From Macromonas bipunctata (lineage in GTDB: Bacteria > Pseudomonadota > Gammaproteobacteria > Burkholderiales > Burkholderiaceae_C), in assembly GCF_002837135.1 (NCBI RefSeq), contig NZ_NWBQ01000016.1:16567-80566 (forward strand): a DNA stretch of 64,000 nucleotides, written 5' to 3'. Numbering within the stretch: the first letter of the stretch is position 1; each line of letters starts with the position of its first letter. This document shows, one piece after another, positions 56,128-64,000 of the stretch. Under the pieces are notes generated by a model. The model saw nothing but the letters and a program-made list of their open reading frames with translations. It had not been told where the DNA came from and did not search any database. The position numbers were made by a program, and so were the translations under genes.

Positions 56128-58551
56128 ATGCAATTTCCTGAGTCCTGGTTGCGAGAATTTTGCAACCCGCCGCTGAACACCCAGCAATTGGCCGATGCGT
56201 TGACGATGGCCGGTCTGGAAGTCGAAGAATATGTGCCGGTGGCCCCGCCGTTTGCCAAGATTGTGGTGGGCGCGATTGTGGCCGCCGAACAGCACCCCAA
56301 CGCTGACCGCCTGCGCGTGTGTCAGGTGGATGCGGGGCAAGGCGAGCCGCTGCAAATTGTGTGCGGTGCGCCCAATGCGCGCGTCGGCATCAAGGTGCCC
56401 GCTGCTTTGGTGGGGGCCGAATTGCCGCCCGGCGACGACGGCAAACCGTTTGCCATCAAGGTGGGCAAGCTGCGCGGCGTGGAAAGCTACGGCATGTTGT
56501 GTTCGGCGCGTGAGCTCAAGTTGTCCAACGAGAACGCTGGCCTGCTGGAGTTGCCTGAAGATGCACCGGTGGGCACCAGCATCCGCGATTATTTGCAGCT
56601 GGACGACCAATTGTTCACGCTCAAACTGACACCGAATTTGGCGCATTGCCTGAGTGTGTTCGGGATTGCGCGCGAAGTGGCGGCCTTGACCGGCGCACCG
56701 TTGCAAACGCCGACCTTTGCGGCGCAGCCGGTGCAGCACGATCAGGTGTTGCCGGTCCAGGTGCAAGCCCCCGATTTGTGTGGCCGCTTTGCCGGTCGCG
56801 TGGTCAAGGGCATCAACCCGCAGGCCCAAACGCCGCAGTGGATGGTGGACAGGTTGGCACGTTGTGGCCAGCGCAGTGTGTCGGCGTTGGTGGACATTTC
56901 AAACTACGTGATGTTTGAGCTGGGCCGTCCGTCGCACATTTTTGATTTGGACAAAATCCACGGCGGCTTACAGGTGCGCTGGGGCCGTGTGGGTGAACAG
57001 GTCAAGCTGCTCAATGGCAACACCGTGACGGTGGACGAGACCGTGGGCGTGCTGGCCGACGACCAGGGCGTGGAAGCCTTGGCGGGCATCATGGGCGGCG
57101 ATGCCACCGCCGTGGGCGACGACACCCGCAATGTGTTCATTGAGGCCGCGTTCTGGTGGCCCAAGGCGGTGGCGGGGCGTTCGCGCCGCTTCAACTTCAG
57201 CACCGACGCGGGGCACCGCTTTGAGCGGGGTGTGGATCCGCAGCCGTTGGTGGAGCACATCGAGCGCATCACCCAACTGGTGCTGGAGATTTGCGGTGGC
57301 GAAGCTGGCCCGGTGCAAGACCAGCTGGTGAACGTACCGCAGCCGCAACCCGTGACGCTGCGTGTGGCCCGCGCCAACAAGGTGATAGGCATGGCGTTGA
57401 CGCAACAGCAATGCGCCGACGCGCTGCGCAGCCTGAGTCTGCCGGTGGTGGAAGGCGAGGGCACCGTGACCGTGACGCCGCCGTCGTTCCGCTTTGACTT
57501 GCAGATCGAGGAAGACCTGATCGAAGAGGTGGCGCGCGTCATCGGTTATGAGAATTTGCCGCATACGCCACCGCAAGCGCCGGTGACGGCCAAGATTCGC
57601 CCAGAAAACCGCCGTGGCCCGTTTGCGGTGCGCCGCCAACTGGCGCAGTTGGGGTACCAGGAAACCATCAACTTCAGTTTTGTGGAAGAGCGTTGGGAGC
57701 GCGATTACGCGGGCAACGCCAACCCCATCAAGCTGTTGAACCCCATTGCCAGCCACCTGAGCGTGATGCGCTCGTCGCTGTTGGGAAGTTTGCTGCACGT
57801 GCTCAAGTTCAACACCGACCGCAAGGCCGCGCGTGTGCGCGTGTTCGAGATCGGGCGCGTGTTCCGCAAGGACGCGACTGTGCCCGACAGCGTGACCACC
57901 GTGGCCGGGTTTGACCAACCCCTGCGCGTGGCGGGTCTGGCTTGGGGCGATGCGGTACCGCAGCAATGGGGATTGCCCGCGCAGCCGGTCGATTTCTTTG
58001 AAGTCAAGGGCGATGTGGAAGCCTTGCTGACCCCGCGTGTGCCGACGTTTGAGGCCGCCGAGCACCCGGCCATGCACCCGGGCCGTTGTGCGCGTGTGTT
58101 GATCGATGGTCAGCCGGTGGGTTTTGTCGGTGAGTTGCACCCGCGTTGGCGGCAGGCCGAGGGCTGGCAGCAAGCGCCGGTGATGTTCGAGTTGGAATTG
58201 CCTGCGGTGTTGGCGCGCGATGTGCCCGTGGCGCAGCCTGTGCCGCGCCACCAGCCGGTGGAACGCGACATTGCGGTGGTGGTGCAGGAGCGCATCACGC
58301 ACGCGGAGCTGATGGCCGCCATCCACGCCGCACCCAGCCAAGGCTGGCTCCAGGGCGCGGTGCTGTTCGACGTGTACCGCCCCAAGAAGGGCGCGGAAGC
58401 GCCGGGCCTGTCTGCCGACGAGAAGAGCCTTGCCGTGCGCCTGACGCTGGAACGCGCCGATGCCACCCTGACCGACGAGGACATCGACGGCGTGGTGCAG
58501 GCGGTGCTGGCGTCGTTGCAGCAGCGGGTCCAGGCCCGCTTGCGGGGTTGA
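56128..58551 (+). CDS. pheT: Phenylalanyl-tRNA synthetase beta subunit
   Basis: This 807-residue partner of PheS has an N-terminal domain ([20 protein letters not shown]) and an EMAP-like tRNA-binding domain with [21 protein letters not shown]3/B4 editing and B5 domains, including [16 protein letters not shown], follow. The C-terminal ferredoxin-fold anticodon-binding domain starts near [20 protein letters not shown]. Length agrees with the family (about 795-810). ihfA starts five bases after its stop. Confidence 0.98.
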   Translation: MQFPESWLREFCNPPLNTQQLADALTMAGLEVEEYVPVAPPFAKIVVGAIVAAEQHPNADRLRVCQVDAGQGEPLQIVCGAPNARVGIKVPAALVGAELPPGDDGKPFAIKVGKLRGVESYGMLCSARELKLSNENAGLLELPEDAPVGTSIRDYLQLDDQLFTLKLTPNLAHCLSVFGIAREVAALTGAPLQTPTFAAQPVQHDQVLPVQVQAPDLCGRFAGRVVKGINPQAQTPQWMVDRLARCGQRSVSALVDISNYVMFELGRPSHIFDLDKIHGGLQVRWGRVGEQVKLLNGNTVTVDETVGVLADDQGVEALAGIMGGDATAVGDDTRNVFIEAAFWWPKAVAGRSRRFNFSTDAGHRFERGVDPQPLVEHIERITQLVLEICGGEAGPVQDQLVNVPQPQPVTLRVARANKVIGMALTQQQCADALRSLSLPVVEGEGTVTVTPPSFRFDLQIEEDLIEEVARVIGYENLPHTPPQAPVTAKIRPENRRGPFAVRRQLAQLGYQETINFSFVEERWERDYAGNANPIKLLNPIASHLSVMRSSLLGSLLHVLKFNTDRKAARVRVFEIGRVFRKDATVPDSVTTVAGFDQPLRVAGLAWGDAVPQQWGLPAQPVDFFEVKGDVEALLTPRVPTFEAAEHPAMHPGRCARVLIDGQPVGFVGELHPRWRQAEGWQQAPVMFELELPAVLARDVPVAQPVPRHQPVERDIAVVVQERITHAELMAAIHAAPSQGWLQGAVLFDVYRPKKGAEAPGLSADEKSLAVRLTLERADATLTDEDIDGVVQAVLASLQQRVQARLRG

Positions 58552-58555
58552 GGCC

Positions 58556-58897
58556 ATGCCCGCCGCTGCGTCGATCCCAGGTGTCGGCGCCCTGCCTGCC
58601 CTGACCAAGGCCGAGCTGGTTGAAGCGCTGTGTGAGCAGATGGCGCTGGGCAAGCCGGTGGCCAAGGAGGTGGTGGACGCCTTCTTCGAGCTGCTGCGCG
58701 ATGCACTGGCGCAGGGCGAGGAAGTCAAGCTCGCAGGTTTTGGCCAGTTCCACCTGCGCCAGAAGGCGGCGCGCCCGGGCCGCAACCCGCGCACGGGCGA
58801 GGCGGCGCTGGTGGCGGCGCGCCAGGTGGTCACTTTTCACGCCAGCGCGCTGCTCAAGGAGCGGGTGCAGGCCCATCTGGGTGGCACAATGGACTGA
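58556..58897 (+). CDS. ihfA: Integration host factor alpha subunit
   Basis: This 113-residue DNA-bending protein of the HU/IHF family has [40 protein letters not shown] and the arm motif NPRTGE. The N-terminus is about 13 residues longer than the E. coli protein ([15 protein letters not shown]). The pheT-ihfA arrangement is widely conserved and identifies it as the alpha subunit. In many relatives a MerR-type gene follows; here a polyphosphate kinase gene does. Confidence 0.93.
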   Translation: MPAAASIPGVGALPALTKAELVEALCEQMALGKPVAKEVVDAFFELLRDALAQGEEVKLAGFGQFHLRQKAARPGRNPRTGEAALVAARQVVTFHASALLKERVQAHLGGTMD

Positions 58898-58923
58898 CAA
58901 CCCACGCGCTGGAGGTGCCCACC

Positions 58924-60519
58924 ATGTTTGAATCGGCAGAAATTGGCCATTGCATCGACAAGAAAACCTTCAAGCAGGAGGTGCCCCGGCTGCGCAAGGC
59001 CTTGCTGGATGCGCAGTACCGCCTGCGCGACGAGGCCAAGACGGCGGTCGTGATTCTGGTCAACGGCGTGGACGGGGCGGGCAAGGGCGAGACCATCAAC
59101 ATCCTCAACGAGTGGATGGATCCGCGCCACATCCGCACCGAGGCTTTTGGCCCGTTGCCGCGTACCGAGACCTTGCAGCATCCCGAGCTGTACCGTTTCT
59201 GGCAGGTGTTGCCGCCCAAAGGCCACATCGGCATTTTGTTTGGTTCGTGGTATTCCGACCCAATTGAAGCGCGCGTACACGGTGAGGACAAGCAAGACCG
59301 TTTTGCACGACGGCTGGAGCGCATCCGCCAGTTTGAACGCATGCTGGTGGCCGAAGGTGTGGTGCTGGTCAAGCTGTGGTTCCACTTGTCCAAGTCGGCG
59401 GCCAAGGCGCGGCTCAAGGCGCTGGCCTCCGACCCCAAGACCGCCTGGCGCGTGAGGCCGCAGGAATGGGACAACCTCAAAAATTACAAAACCTTCATCA
59501 AGGTCAGCGATGAGGCGCTGCGCAAAACCAGCATCGGGCAGGCGCCGTGGGTGGTGATCGAGGGCACCGACCCGGCCTACCGTTATTTGACCGCAGGTCG
59601 CCATTTGCTGCATGTGTTGCAAGCGCACACTGGCCAAGCACCTCAGCCGCCGTTGGCGGCCTTGCCTGCGCCATTCCACGTGCCAGAGGCCACGCCGACC
59701 GAGGCACCTGTGCCCGCACGCAAAAAACGCGCCGCTCCAGTGCCAGAAGAAGAGGCTGGCCTGCTGGCGTTGCCATTGTCGCAGCCGATTGATGGGCGCA
59801 GCTTGCTCAGCGCCCAAGATTACACCCGTATCTTGGAGCGCGACGACTACGAGCGCAAGCTGGAGGCGTTGCAGGGTCGCTTAAATGCGTTGAGCCGCGA
59901 CCCGCGCATGCAAAAACGTTCGCTGGTGGTGGTGTTCGAAGGCATGGACGCGGCGGGCAAGGGCAGCACCATACGGCGCATCACGCAGGCGCTGGACGCA
60001 CGCTTTTACCGCGTGGTGCCGGTGGCCGCGCCCAACGAGAACGAACGCGCCCAGCCCTACCTGTGGCGCTTCTGGCGCTACATTCCGCGCTATGGCCGCG
60101 CTTCGGTGTTTGATCGATCGTGGTATGGCCGCGTGCTGGTGGAGCGGGTGGAGCAGTTCTGCACCGAGGCCGACTGGATGCGCGCCTACAGCGAGATCAA
60201 CGAGTACGAGGAGCAGCTGGTCGAGTCCGGTGTGGTGCTGGTCAAGTTCTGGCTCGCTATCACGCCCGAGGAGCAGTTGCGCCGCTTCGAGGAACGCCAG
60301 AACACGCCGCACAAGGTGTTCAAGATCACCGACGAGGATTGGCGCAACCGCCAGAAGTGGCCGCTGTACGAGAGCGCGGTGTGCGACATGATCGACCGCA
60401 CCTCCACCGGCCCGGCGCCGTGGCACGTGGTGGCCAGCGACGACAAGCTGTTTGTGCGCATTCAGGTGCTCAAGACGCTGTGCCAGCGTCTGGAAGAAGC
60501 GCTGGATCAGGTGGGCTGA
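58924..60519 (+). CDS. pap: Polyphosphate:AMP phosphotransferase (tandem PPK2 domains)
   Basis: This 531-residue protein has two PPK2 domains, the class II arrangement that makes ADP from AMP and polyphosphate. The first domain (about 10-240) has VNGVDGAGKGETINILNEWM and GSWYSDPIEARVHGE. The second (about 300-525) has VVFEGMDAAGKGSTIRRITQ and FDRSWYGRVLVERVE. The Walker A of the first domain is a variant form (GVDGAGKG), as in other Pap proteins where the C-terminal domain is catalytic. An Ala/Pro linker joins them. ATG 58924 has GGAGG upstream. Its end overlaps the convergent flavoprotein gene by 13 bases. Confidence 0.93.
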   Translation: MFESAEIGHCIDKKTFKQEVPRLRKALLDAQYRLRDEAKTAVVILVNGVDGAGKGETINILNEWMDPRHIRTEAFGPLPRTETLQHPELYRFWQVLPPKGHIGILFGSWYSDPIEARVHGEDKQDRFARRLERIRQFERMLVAEGVVLVKLWFHLSKSAAKARLKALASDPKTAWRVRPQEWDNLKNYKTFIKVSDEALRKTSIGQAPWVVIEGTDPAYRYLTAGRHLLHVLQAHTGQAPQPPLAALPAPFHVPEATPTEAPVPARKKRAAPVPEEEAGLLALPLSQPIDGRSLLSAQDYTRILERDDYERKLEALQGRLNALSRDPRMQKRSLVVVFEGMDAAGKGSTIRRITQALDARFYRVVPVAAPNENERAQPYLWRFWRYIPRYGRASVFDRSWYGRVLVERVEQFCTEADWMRAYSEINEYEEQLVESGVVLVKFWLAITPEEQLRRFEERQNTPHKVFKITDEDWRNRQKWPLYESAVCDMIDRTSTGPAPWHVVASDDKLFVRIQVLKTLCQRLEEALDQVG

Positions 60520-61775
60520 AGCGGCGCCGCTGCGGGCGCTGTGGTGGCATTGGCTGCCAGGGCGTGCGCGCAGGCGTAGCCGCTGGCCCAGGCCCACTGA
60601 AAGTTGTAGCCGCCCAGCCAGCCGGTCACGTCCACCACCTCGCCAATGAAGTGCAGGCCAGGCTGGGTCTTGGCTTCCAGCGTCTGGGACGAGAGTTGCT
60701 GCGTGTCCACCCCGCCCACGGTGACTTCGGCTTTGGCGTAGCCCTCGGTGCCGGTGGGGGTGAGGGCCCAGCGGTGCAGGCTGTCGGCCAGCTGGGTCAG
60801 GGCTTTGTCGGGGGTTTCGTTGATGGGACGTTGCCACGCGGGTTGGGCTTGCGTCCAGGTGTGGGCCAGCCGGTTGGGCAGCAGGTGCGCCAGTTCGTTG
60901 GGCAGCAGCTTGCGCGAGCGCGCTTTGGCCTCTTGCAGCCGGGGCTCCAACGCAGCGTCGGGGTGCAGGTCGATGTGCAGCGGCTGGCCCGGCTGCCAGT
61001 AGCTCGATATTTGCAGCACGGCAGGGCCGCTCAGGCCCCGGTGCGTGAACAGCAGGTCTTCGTGGAAGGTGGTGCGCTGTTTTTTCTCGCCGGTGCTGAT
61101 GGCGACCGGCATCGCCAGACCCGCCAGATCGGCAAACGGTGCCCAGGCGTTGCCGTCGAACGTGAGCGGCACCAAGGCGGGGCGAGGCTCCACCACTTTC
61201 AGGCCAAACTGGCGTGCCAGCTTGAAGCCGAAATCGGTGGCACCAATTTTAGGGATGGACAACCCACCTGTGGCCACCACCAGCGAACGGCAGGTGACAA
61301 CGCCCCGGTCGGTGTGCAGGGTGTAGCGGGCTGGGTTATCGCTGGCTGCCTCGTGGTAGGCCACGGACTGCACCGCGCACGGCTGCCAGCGTTGCACGCC
61401 ACCGGCTTCGCATTCGCGCAGCAGCACGTCGATGAGGTCTTGCGCCGAGCGGTCGCAAAACAGTTGGCCTTTGTGCTTTTCGTGAAACGGCACGCCGTGG
61501 CGTTGCAGCAGCGTCATGAAGTCCGCCGGGGTGTAGCGCGACAGGGCCGAGCGGCAAAAGTGCGGGTTCTGGCTCAGGAAGTGCTTGTGCGGGGCACGCG
61601 GGTCGAGGTCGCGGTTGGTGAAGTTGCAGCGCCCGCCGCCGGAGATGCGGATTTTTTCCGCCACTTTGGGCGCATGGTCGATCAGCAGCACGCGCAGCCC
61701 CAGCTGGCCCGCCACCCCGGCACAGAACAGGCCTGCCGCACCGGCCCCCACAATGGTCACATCAAAATAAGACAT
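60507..61775 (-). CDS. YhiN/HI0933-family NAD(P)/FAD-dependent oxidoreductase
   Basis: This 422-residue flavoprotein begins FDVTIVGAGAAGLFCAGVAG and contains VAEKIRISGGGRCNFTN, the HI0933 signature. RSLVVATGGLSIPKIGATDF and TVGGVDTQQLSSQTLEAK follow, and the C-terminal GLHFIGEVVDVTGWLGGYNF closes the FAD site. The family is widespread but without a settled substrate. ATG 61775 fits the length. It lies 30 bases downstream of the frameshifted reductase. Confidence 0.92.
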   Translation of the reverse strand: MSYFDVTIVGAGAAGLFCAGVAGQLGLRVLLIDHAPKVAEKIRISGGGRCNFTNRDLDPRAPHKHFLSQNPHFCRSALSRYTPADFMTLLQRHGVPFHEKHKGQLFCDRSAQDLIDVLLRECEAGGVQRWQPCAVQSVAYHEAASDNPARYTLHTDRGVVTCRSLVVATGGLSIPKIGATDFGFKLARQFGLKVVEPRPALVPLTFDGNAWAPFADLAGLAMPVAISTGEKKQRTTFHEDLLFTHRGLSGPAVLQISSYWQPGQPLHIDLHPDAALEPRLQEAKARSRKLLPNELAHLLPNRLAHTWTQAQPAWQRPINETPDKALTQLADSLHRWALTPTGTEGYAKAEVTVGGVDTQQLSSQTLEAKTQPGLHFIGEVVDVTGWLGGYNFQWAWASGYACAHALAANATTAPAAAPLQPT

Positions 61776-61805
61776 GGCCCGAGTGTATGCCGGTGCCTGC
61801 GGGGC

Positions 61806-62836
61806 TCAGGCCACCTTGTCGAGTTCGGAGGTGAACGCGTCGGCAAAGAATTCTTCTTCGGGCAAGCCGGCGGCAATGTAGTCGCGCTGGGCCGAGGCCA
61901 CCACCACCGGCGCACCGCAGGCGTACACCTGGTGGCCCGACAGGTCGGGCGTGTCTTGCAGCACGGCTTGGTGGACGAAGCCGGTGCGGCCTGTCCACTG
62001 GTCTTCGGGTTGTGCGTCCGACACCACTGGCACATACCGCAGGTGGGGCATGGCAGCGCATTGGGCTTGCAGCCAGGCGCTTTGGTACAAGTCCGCCGGG
62101 CGGCGGCCCCCCAGTACAGCGTGACTGGGCGTGTGATGCCCTGGTGCTGCATGTGTTGCAGTATCGCTTTGATGGGCGCAAAGCCTGTGCCAGAGGCCAG
62201 CAGCACGATGGGCTTGTCGGAATCCTCGCGCAGGAAGAAGCTGCCGTAGGGGCCTTCGATGCGCAGGATTTCTTTTTCTTTCATGCCGCCAAATACGTGG
62301 TCGGTGAACTTGCCCCCCGGCATGTGCCGGATGTGCAGCTCCATCATCGGTTTGTCGGCTTGCAGGTGCGGCGCACTGGCCATCGAGTAACTGCGGCGGC
62401 TGCCGTCGCGCAGCAGGAATTCGACGTACTGGCCTGCGTGATATTTGAAGGTGTCGTTGGCGGGCAGTTGCAGCGTGACGACCATCACGTCGGCGGAAGC
62501 GCGCTCCAGCGCACTCACGCGCACCGGCAGTTTTTTGATGGGGTAGGCGCTTTCGTCCGTCACTTGGCGCGATTCCAGCACCACGTCGCTGTTGGCGCTG
62601 GCACAGCAGGTCAGCACGTAACCGGCGGCCAGTTCGTCGTCGCTGAGGGCTTTGGGCTGGTAGGCGCTGTGCGTGACCTGGCCTGAGAGTTTCTTGCACT
62701 TGCAAGAGCCGCATGCGCCGTCTTTGCAGCCATAGGGCAGGCCGATGCCTTGGCGGATGCCAGCGGTGAGCAGGGTTTCATCGGCGTTGGCCACAAAGCT
62801 GCGGCCACTGGGCTGAACGGTGATCTGAAACGTCAT
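61806..62836 (-). pseudogene. Frameshifted NAD(P)H-ferredoxin-type reductase (CDP-6-deoxy-delta-3,4-glucoseen reductase-like)
   Basis: The first part encodes a plant-type 2Fe-2S domain (GCKDGACGSCKCKK plus a later Cys), then an FAD-binding domain with RSYSMASAPH, and the start of an NAD domain with LLASGTGFAPIKAI. After VTLYWG the frame is lost at a run of six C on the plus strand (62107-62112). One extra base there would restore GRRPADLYQSAW and continue through VYACGAPVVVASAQRDYIAA to a stop at 61806. The intact protein would be about 343 residues, normal for this family. The shift may be a real mutation, slippage or a sequencing error. Without it the frame runs 61757-62836 with a nonsense tail. 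Confidence 0.88.
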
Positions 62837-62875
62837 ACTAGGCGGGTTTGAACAGTGAACAACAAAGGATGGATT

Positions 62876-63787
62876 ATGGCGGTGACAGGGGCTTTGCCCG
62901 CGCGGTTTCGGCGGCCACGGGTGCTGGTGGTGGGGTGTGGTGATGTGGGCACGCGGGTGCTGCCGCGTTTGAACGGGGTACGGGTGCTGGCATTGACCTC
63001 ATCGCCACAGCGGGTGCCAGTGTTGCGTGCCGCTGGGGCGGTGCCGCTGCTGGGCAATCTGGACCAACCCGCCAGTGTGCGCCGCTTGGCCGGGTTGGCG
63101 CAGCGTGTGTTGCACTTGGCTCCGCCACCCAGTGGCCCCGCCGATGCCACCCGCCGCGACGACCCGCGCACCCGCACGCTGGTGCGCGTGTTGGCACGCG
63201 GGCGCAAGCCGCTGGCGCTGGTGTACGGTTCCACCAGCGGTGTGTATGGCGACTGTGCGGGGGCCTGGATCGATGAAACCCGCCCCGTGCAGCCCCAGAC
63301 CGCCCGCGCCCACCGCCGCGTCGCCGCCGAAAACACGTTGCGGCATTGGGGCCGCCGTACGGGGGTGCCGGTGGCGGTGTTGCGCATTCCGGGCATCTAC
63401 GCTCCCGACCGCGAAGGCGGCACGCCGCGCGAGCGCCTGTTGCGTGGCAGCCCGGTGTTGCATGCCGAGGACGACGTATTCACCAACCACATCCATGCCG
63501 ACGACCTGGCCCGCGCCTGCGTGCGTGCGTTGTGGCGTGCGCCGGTGCAGCGTGTGTTCAACGTCTGCGACGACACCGAGCTGCGCATGGGCGATTACAT
63601 GGATCTGGCCGCCGACCTGTACCGCCTACCGCGTCCGCCACGCGTGACGCGGGCCGAGGCCGCGGCACAACTGTCGCCGATGGTGCTGAGCTTCATGGGT
63701 GAATCGCGTCGCTTGCGCAACACCCGCCTCAAGCGTGAGCTTGGTTTGCGCCTGCGCTACCCCACGGTGGTGCAGGGCTTGCGCTGA
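62876..63787 (+). CDS. NAD-dependent epimerase/dehydratase-like (extended SDR) protein
   Basis: This 303-residue protein has the NAD-binding loop VLVVGCGDVGTRVLPRL, VYGSTSGVYGDCAGAWIDET in the catalytic region, and FTNHIHADDLARACVRAL. This is the pattern of YeeZ-like SDR proteins found throughout betaproteobacteria. The typical YxxxK seems replaced by RAHRRVAAE, so catalysis is uncertain. ATG 62876 has AAAGGA upstream and is preferred over GTG 62855. It is divergent from the reductase. Confidence 0.88.
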   Translation: MAVTGALPARFRRPRVLVVGCGDVGTRVLPRLNGVRVLALTSSPQRVPVLRAAGAVPLLGNLDQPASVRRLAGLAQRVLHLAPPPSGPADATRRDDPRTRTLVRVLARGRKPLALVYGSTSGVYGDCAGAWIDETRPVQPQTARAHRRVAAENTLRHWGRRTGVPVAVLRIPGIYAPDREGGTPRERLLRGSPVLHAEDDVFTNHIHADDLARACVRALWRAPVQRVFNVCDDTELRMGDYMDLAADLYRLPRPPRVTRAEAAAQLSPMVLSFMGESRRLRNTRLKRELGLRLRYPTVVQGLR

Positions 63788-63796
63788 CTGTTCAGT

Positions 63797-64000
63797 TCAG
63801 TCGTCCTGCGTGTCGTCCGTCAGGCCGTCTTCCGCGTCTTGTTCGGCTTGCGCCACCGCGTCCAGGTGGGTGCGCACGATTTGGAAGATTTCACGGTAGT
63901 TTTTGCCGTGGCGTGGGGCTGCCCCGGCACTTTCGGGCGGGGTGGGCGTGGCGTTTGCGTCTTTGCGCGCTTGGCGCACCAGCGTGCGCAGGTGCTGCAC
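63797..64000 (-). CDS. darP: Ribosome-associated protein DarP (YjgA/DUF615), C-terminal part
   Basis: Only the last 67 residues are in the window; the start lies beyond the right edge. QHLRTLVRQARKDANA and NYREIFQIVR match the end of YjgA/DarP, a factor of 50S subunit maturation, where the same blocks read roughly QQLRTLIRNAKKE and ARQIFQYLR. A Pro/Ala insert lies between the two blocks, and an acidic tail ends the protein. Convergent with the SDR gene. Confidence 0.8.
   Translation of the reverse strand: MQHLRTLVRQARKDANATPTPPESAGAAPRHGKNYREIFQIVRTHLDAVAQAEQDAEDGLTDDTQDD

Noticed and set aside
1-64000. CRISPR array, prophage or toxin-antitoxin pair
   Set aside because: No regularly spaced repeats, phage structural genes or paired small genes with recognisable antitoxin features were found on either strand.

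Overview
The window is a GC-rich chromosomal segment of a betaproteobacterium, most likely a Comamonadaceae member (Burkholderiales). The evidence is the gene order rpsB-tsf-pyrH-frr-uppS-cdsA-dxr-rseP-bamA-skp-lpxD-fabZ-lpxA-lpxB-rnhB, a dihydrolipoamide dehydrogenase with its own lipoyl domain inside an aceE-aceF-lpdA cluster, DUF2322, and an FNR-type box before hemN. Almost all of it is dense core genome. No prophage, insertion sequence, CRISPR array or rRNA operon was seen.

Region 1 (1-20 kb) begins with the 5' end of a tRNA-Leu on the minus strand, then rnr, a YggT membrane protein and nnr. A long plus-strand run follows, covering translation (rpsB, tsf, frr), UMP kinase, isoprenoid and phospholipid precursors (uppS, cdsA, dxr), envelope assembly (rseP, bamA, skp), lipid A synthesis (lpxD, fabZ, lpxA, lpxB), rnhB and an rRNA methyltransferase. 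Region 2 (20-30 kb) holds carAB, greA, two small conserved genes, folD and a FixJ-type two-component pair. Region 3 (30-36.5 kb) is the pyruvate dehydrogenase operon.

Region 4 (36.5-40.4 kb) is the only clearly accessory stretch. It carries an HTH/C5-cytosine methyltransferase fused in frame to an HNH endonuclease, an unrecognised 165-residue protein, and a truncated nuclease resembling the MvaI/BcnI family. The cassette is bracketed by two 561-bp copies of the lpdA 3' end that differ at about 38 positions, mostly silent. This looks like a mobile restriction-modification unit that entered with, or generated, a long flanking duplication.

Region 5 (40.5-51.3 kb) has uspA, a TerC transporter gene behind a probable yybP-ykoY manganese riboswitch, DUF2322, hemN behind an FNR-like box, a TauE/SafE protein, aceA behind two tandem palindromic operators, a signal-less solute-binding protein, a hotdog thioesterase, kynB, and a protein fusing a pyridine-nucleotide-disulfide reductase-like flavoprotein to a patatin phospholipase. 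Region 6 (51.3-64 kb) is thrS-infC-rpmI-rplT-pheS-pheT-ihfA, a double-domain polyphosphate:AMP phosphotransferase, a YhiN-type flavoprotein, a frameshifted ferredoxin-type reductase, a short-chain NAD-binding protein and the C-terminus of darP.

The most interesting signals are the methyltransferase-nuclease fusion in its duplicated frame, a threonine-rich leader peptide plus terminator ahead of thrS, the manganese riboswitch whose closing helix could compete with the terC Shine-Dalgarno sequence, the AUC start of infC, the flavoprotein-patatin fusion and the twin operators of aceA. Start sites, RNA folds and families were read by eye; no alignment or database search was run.
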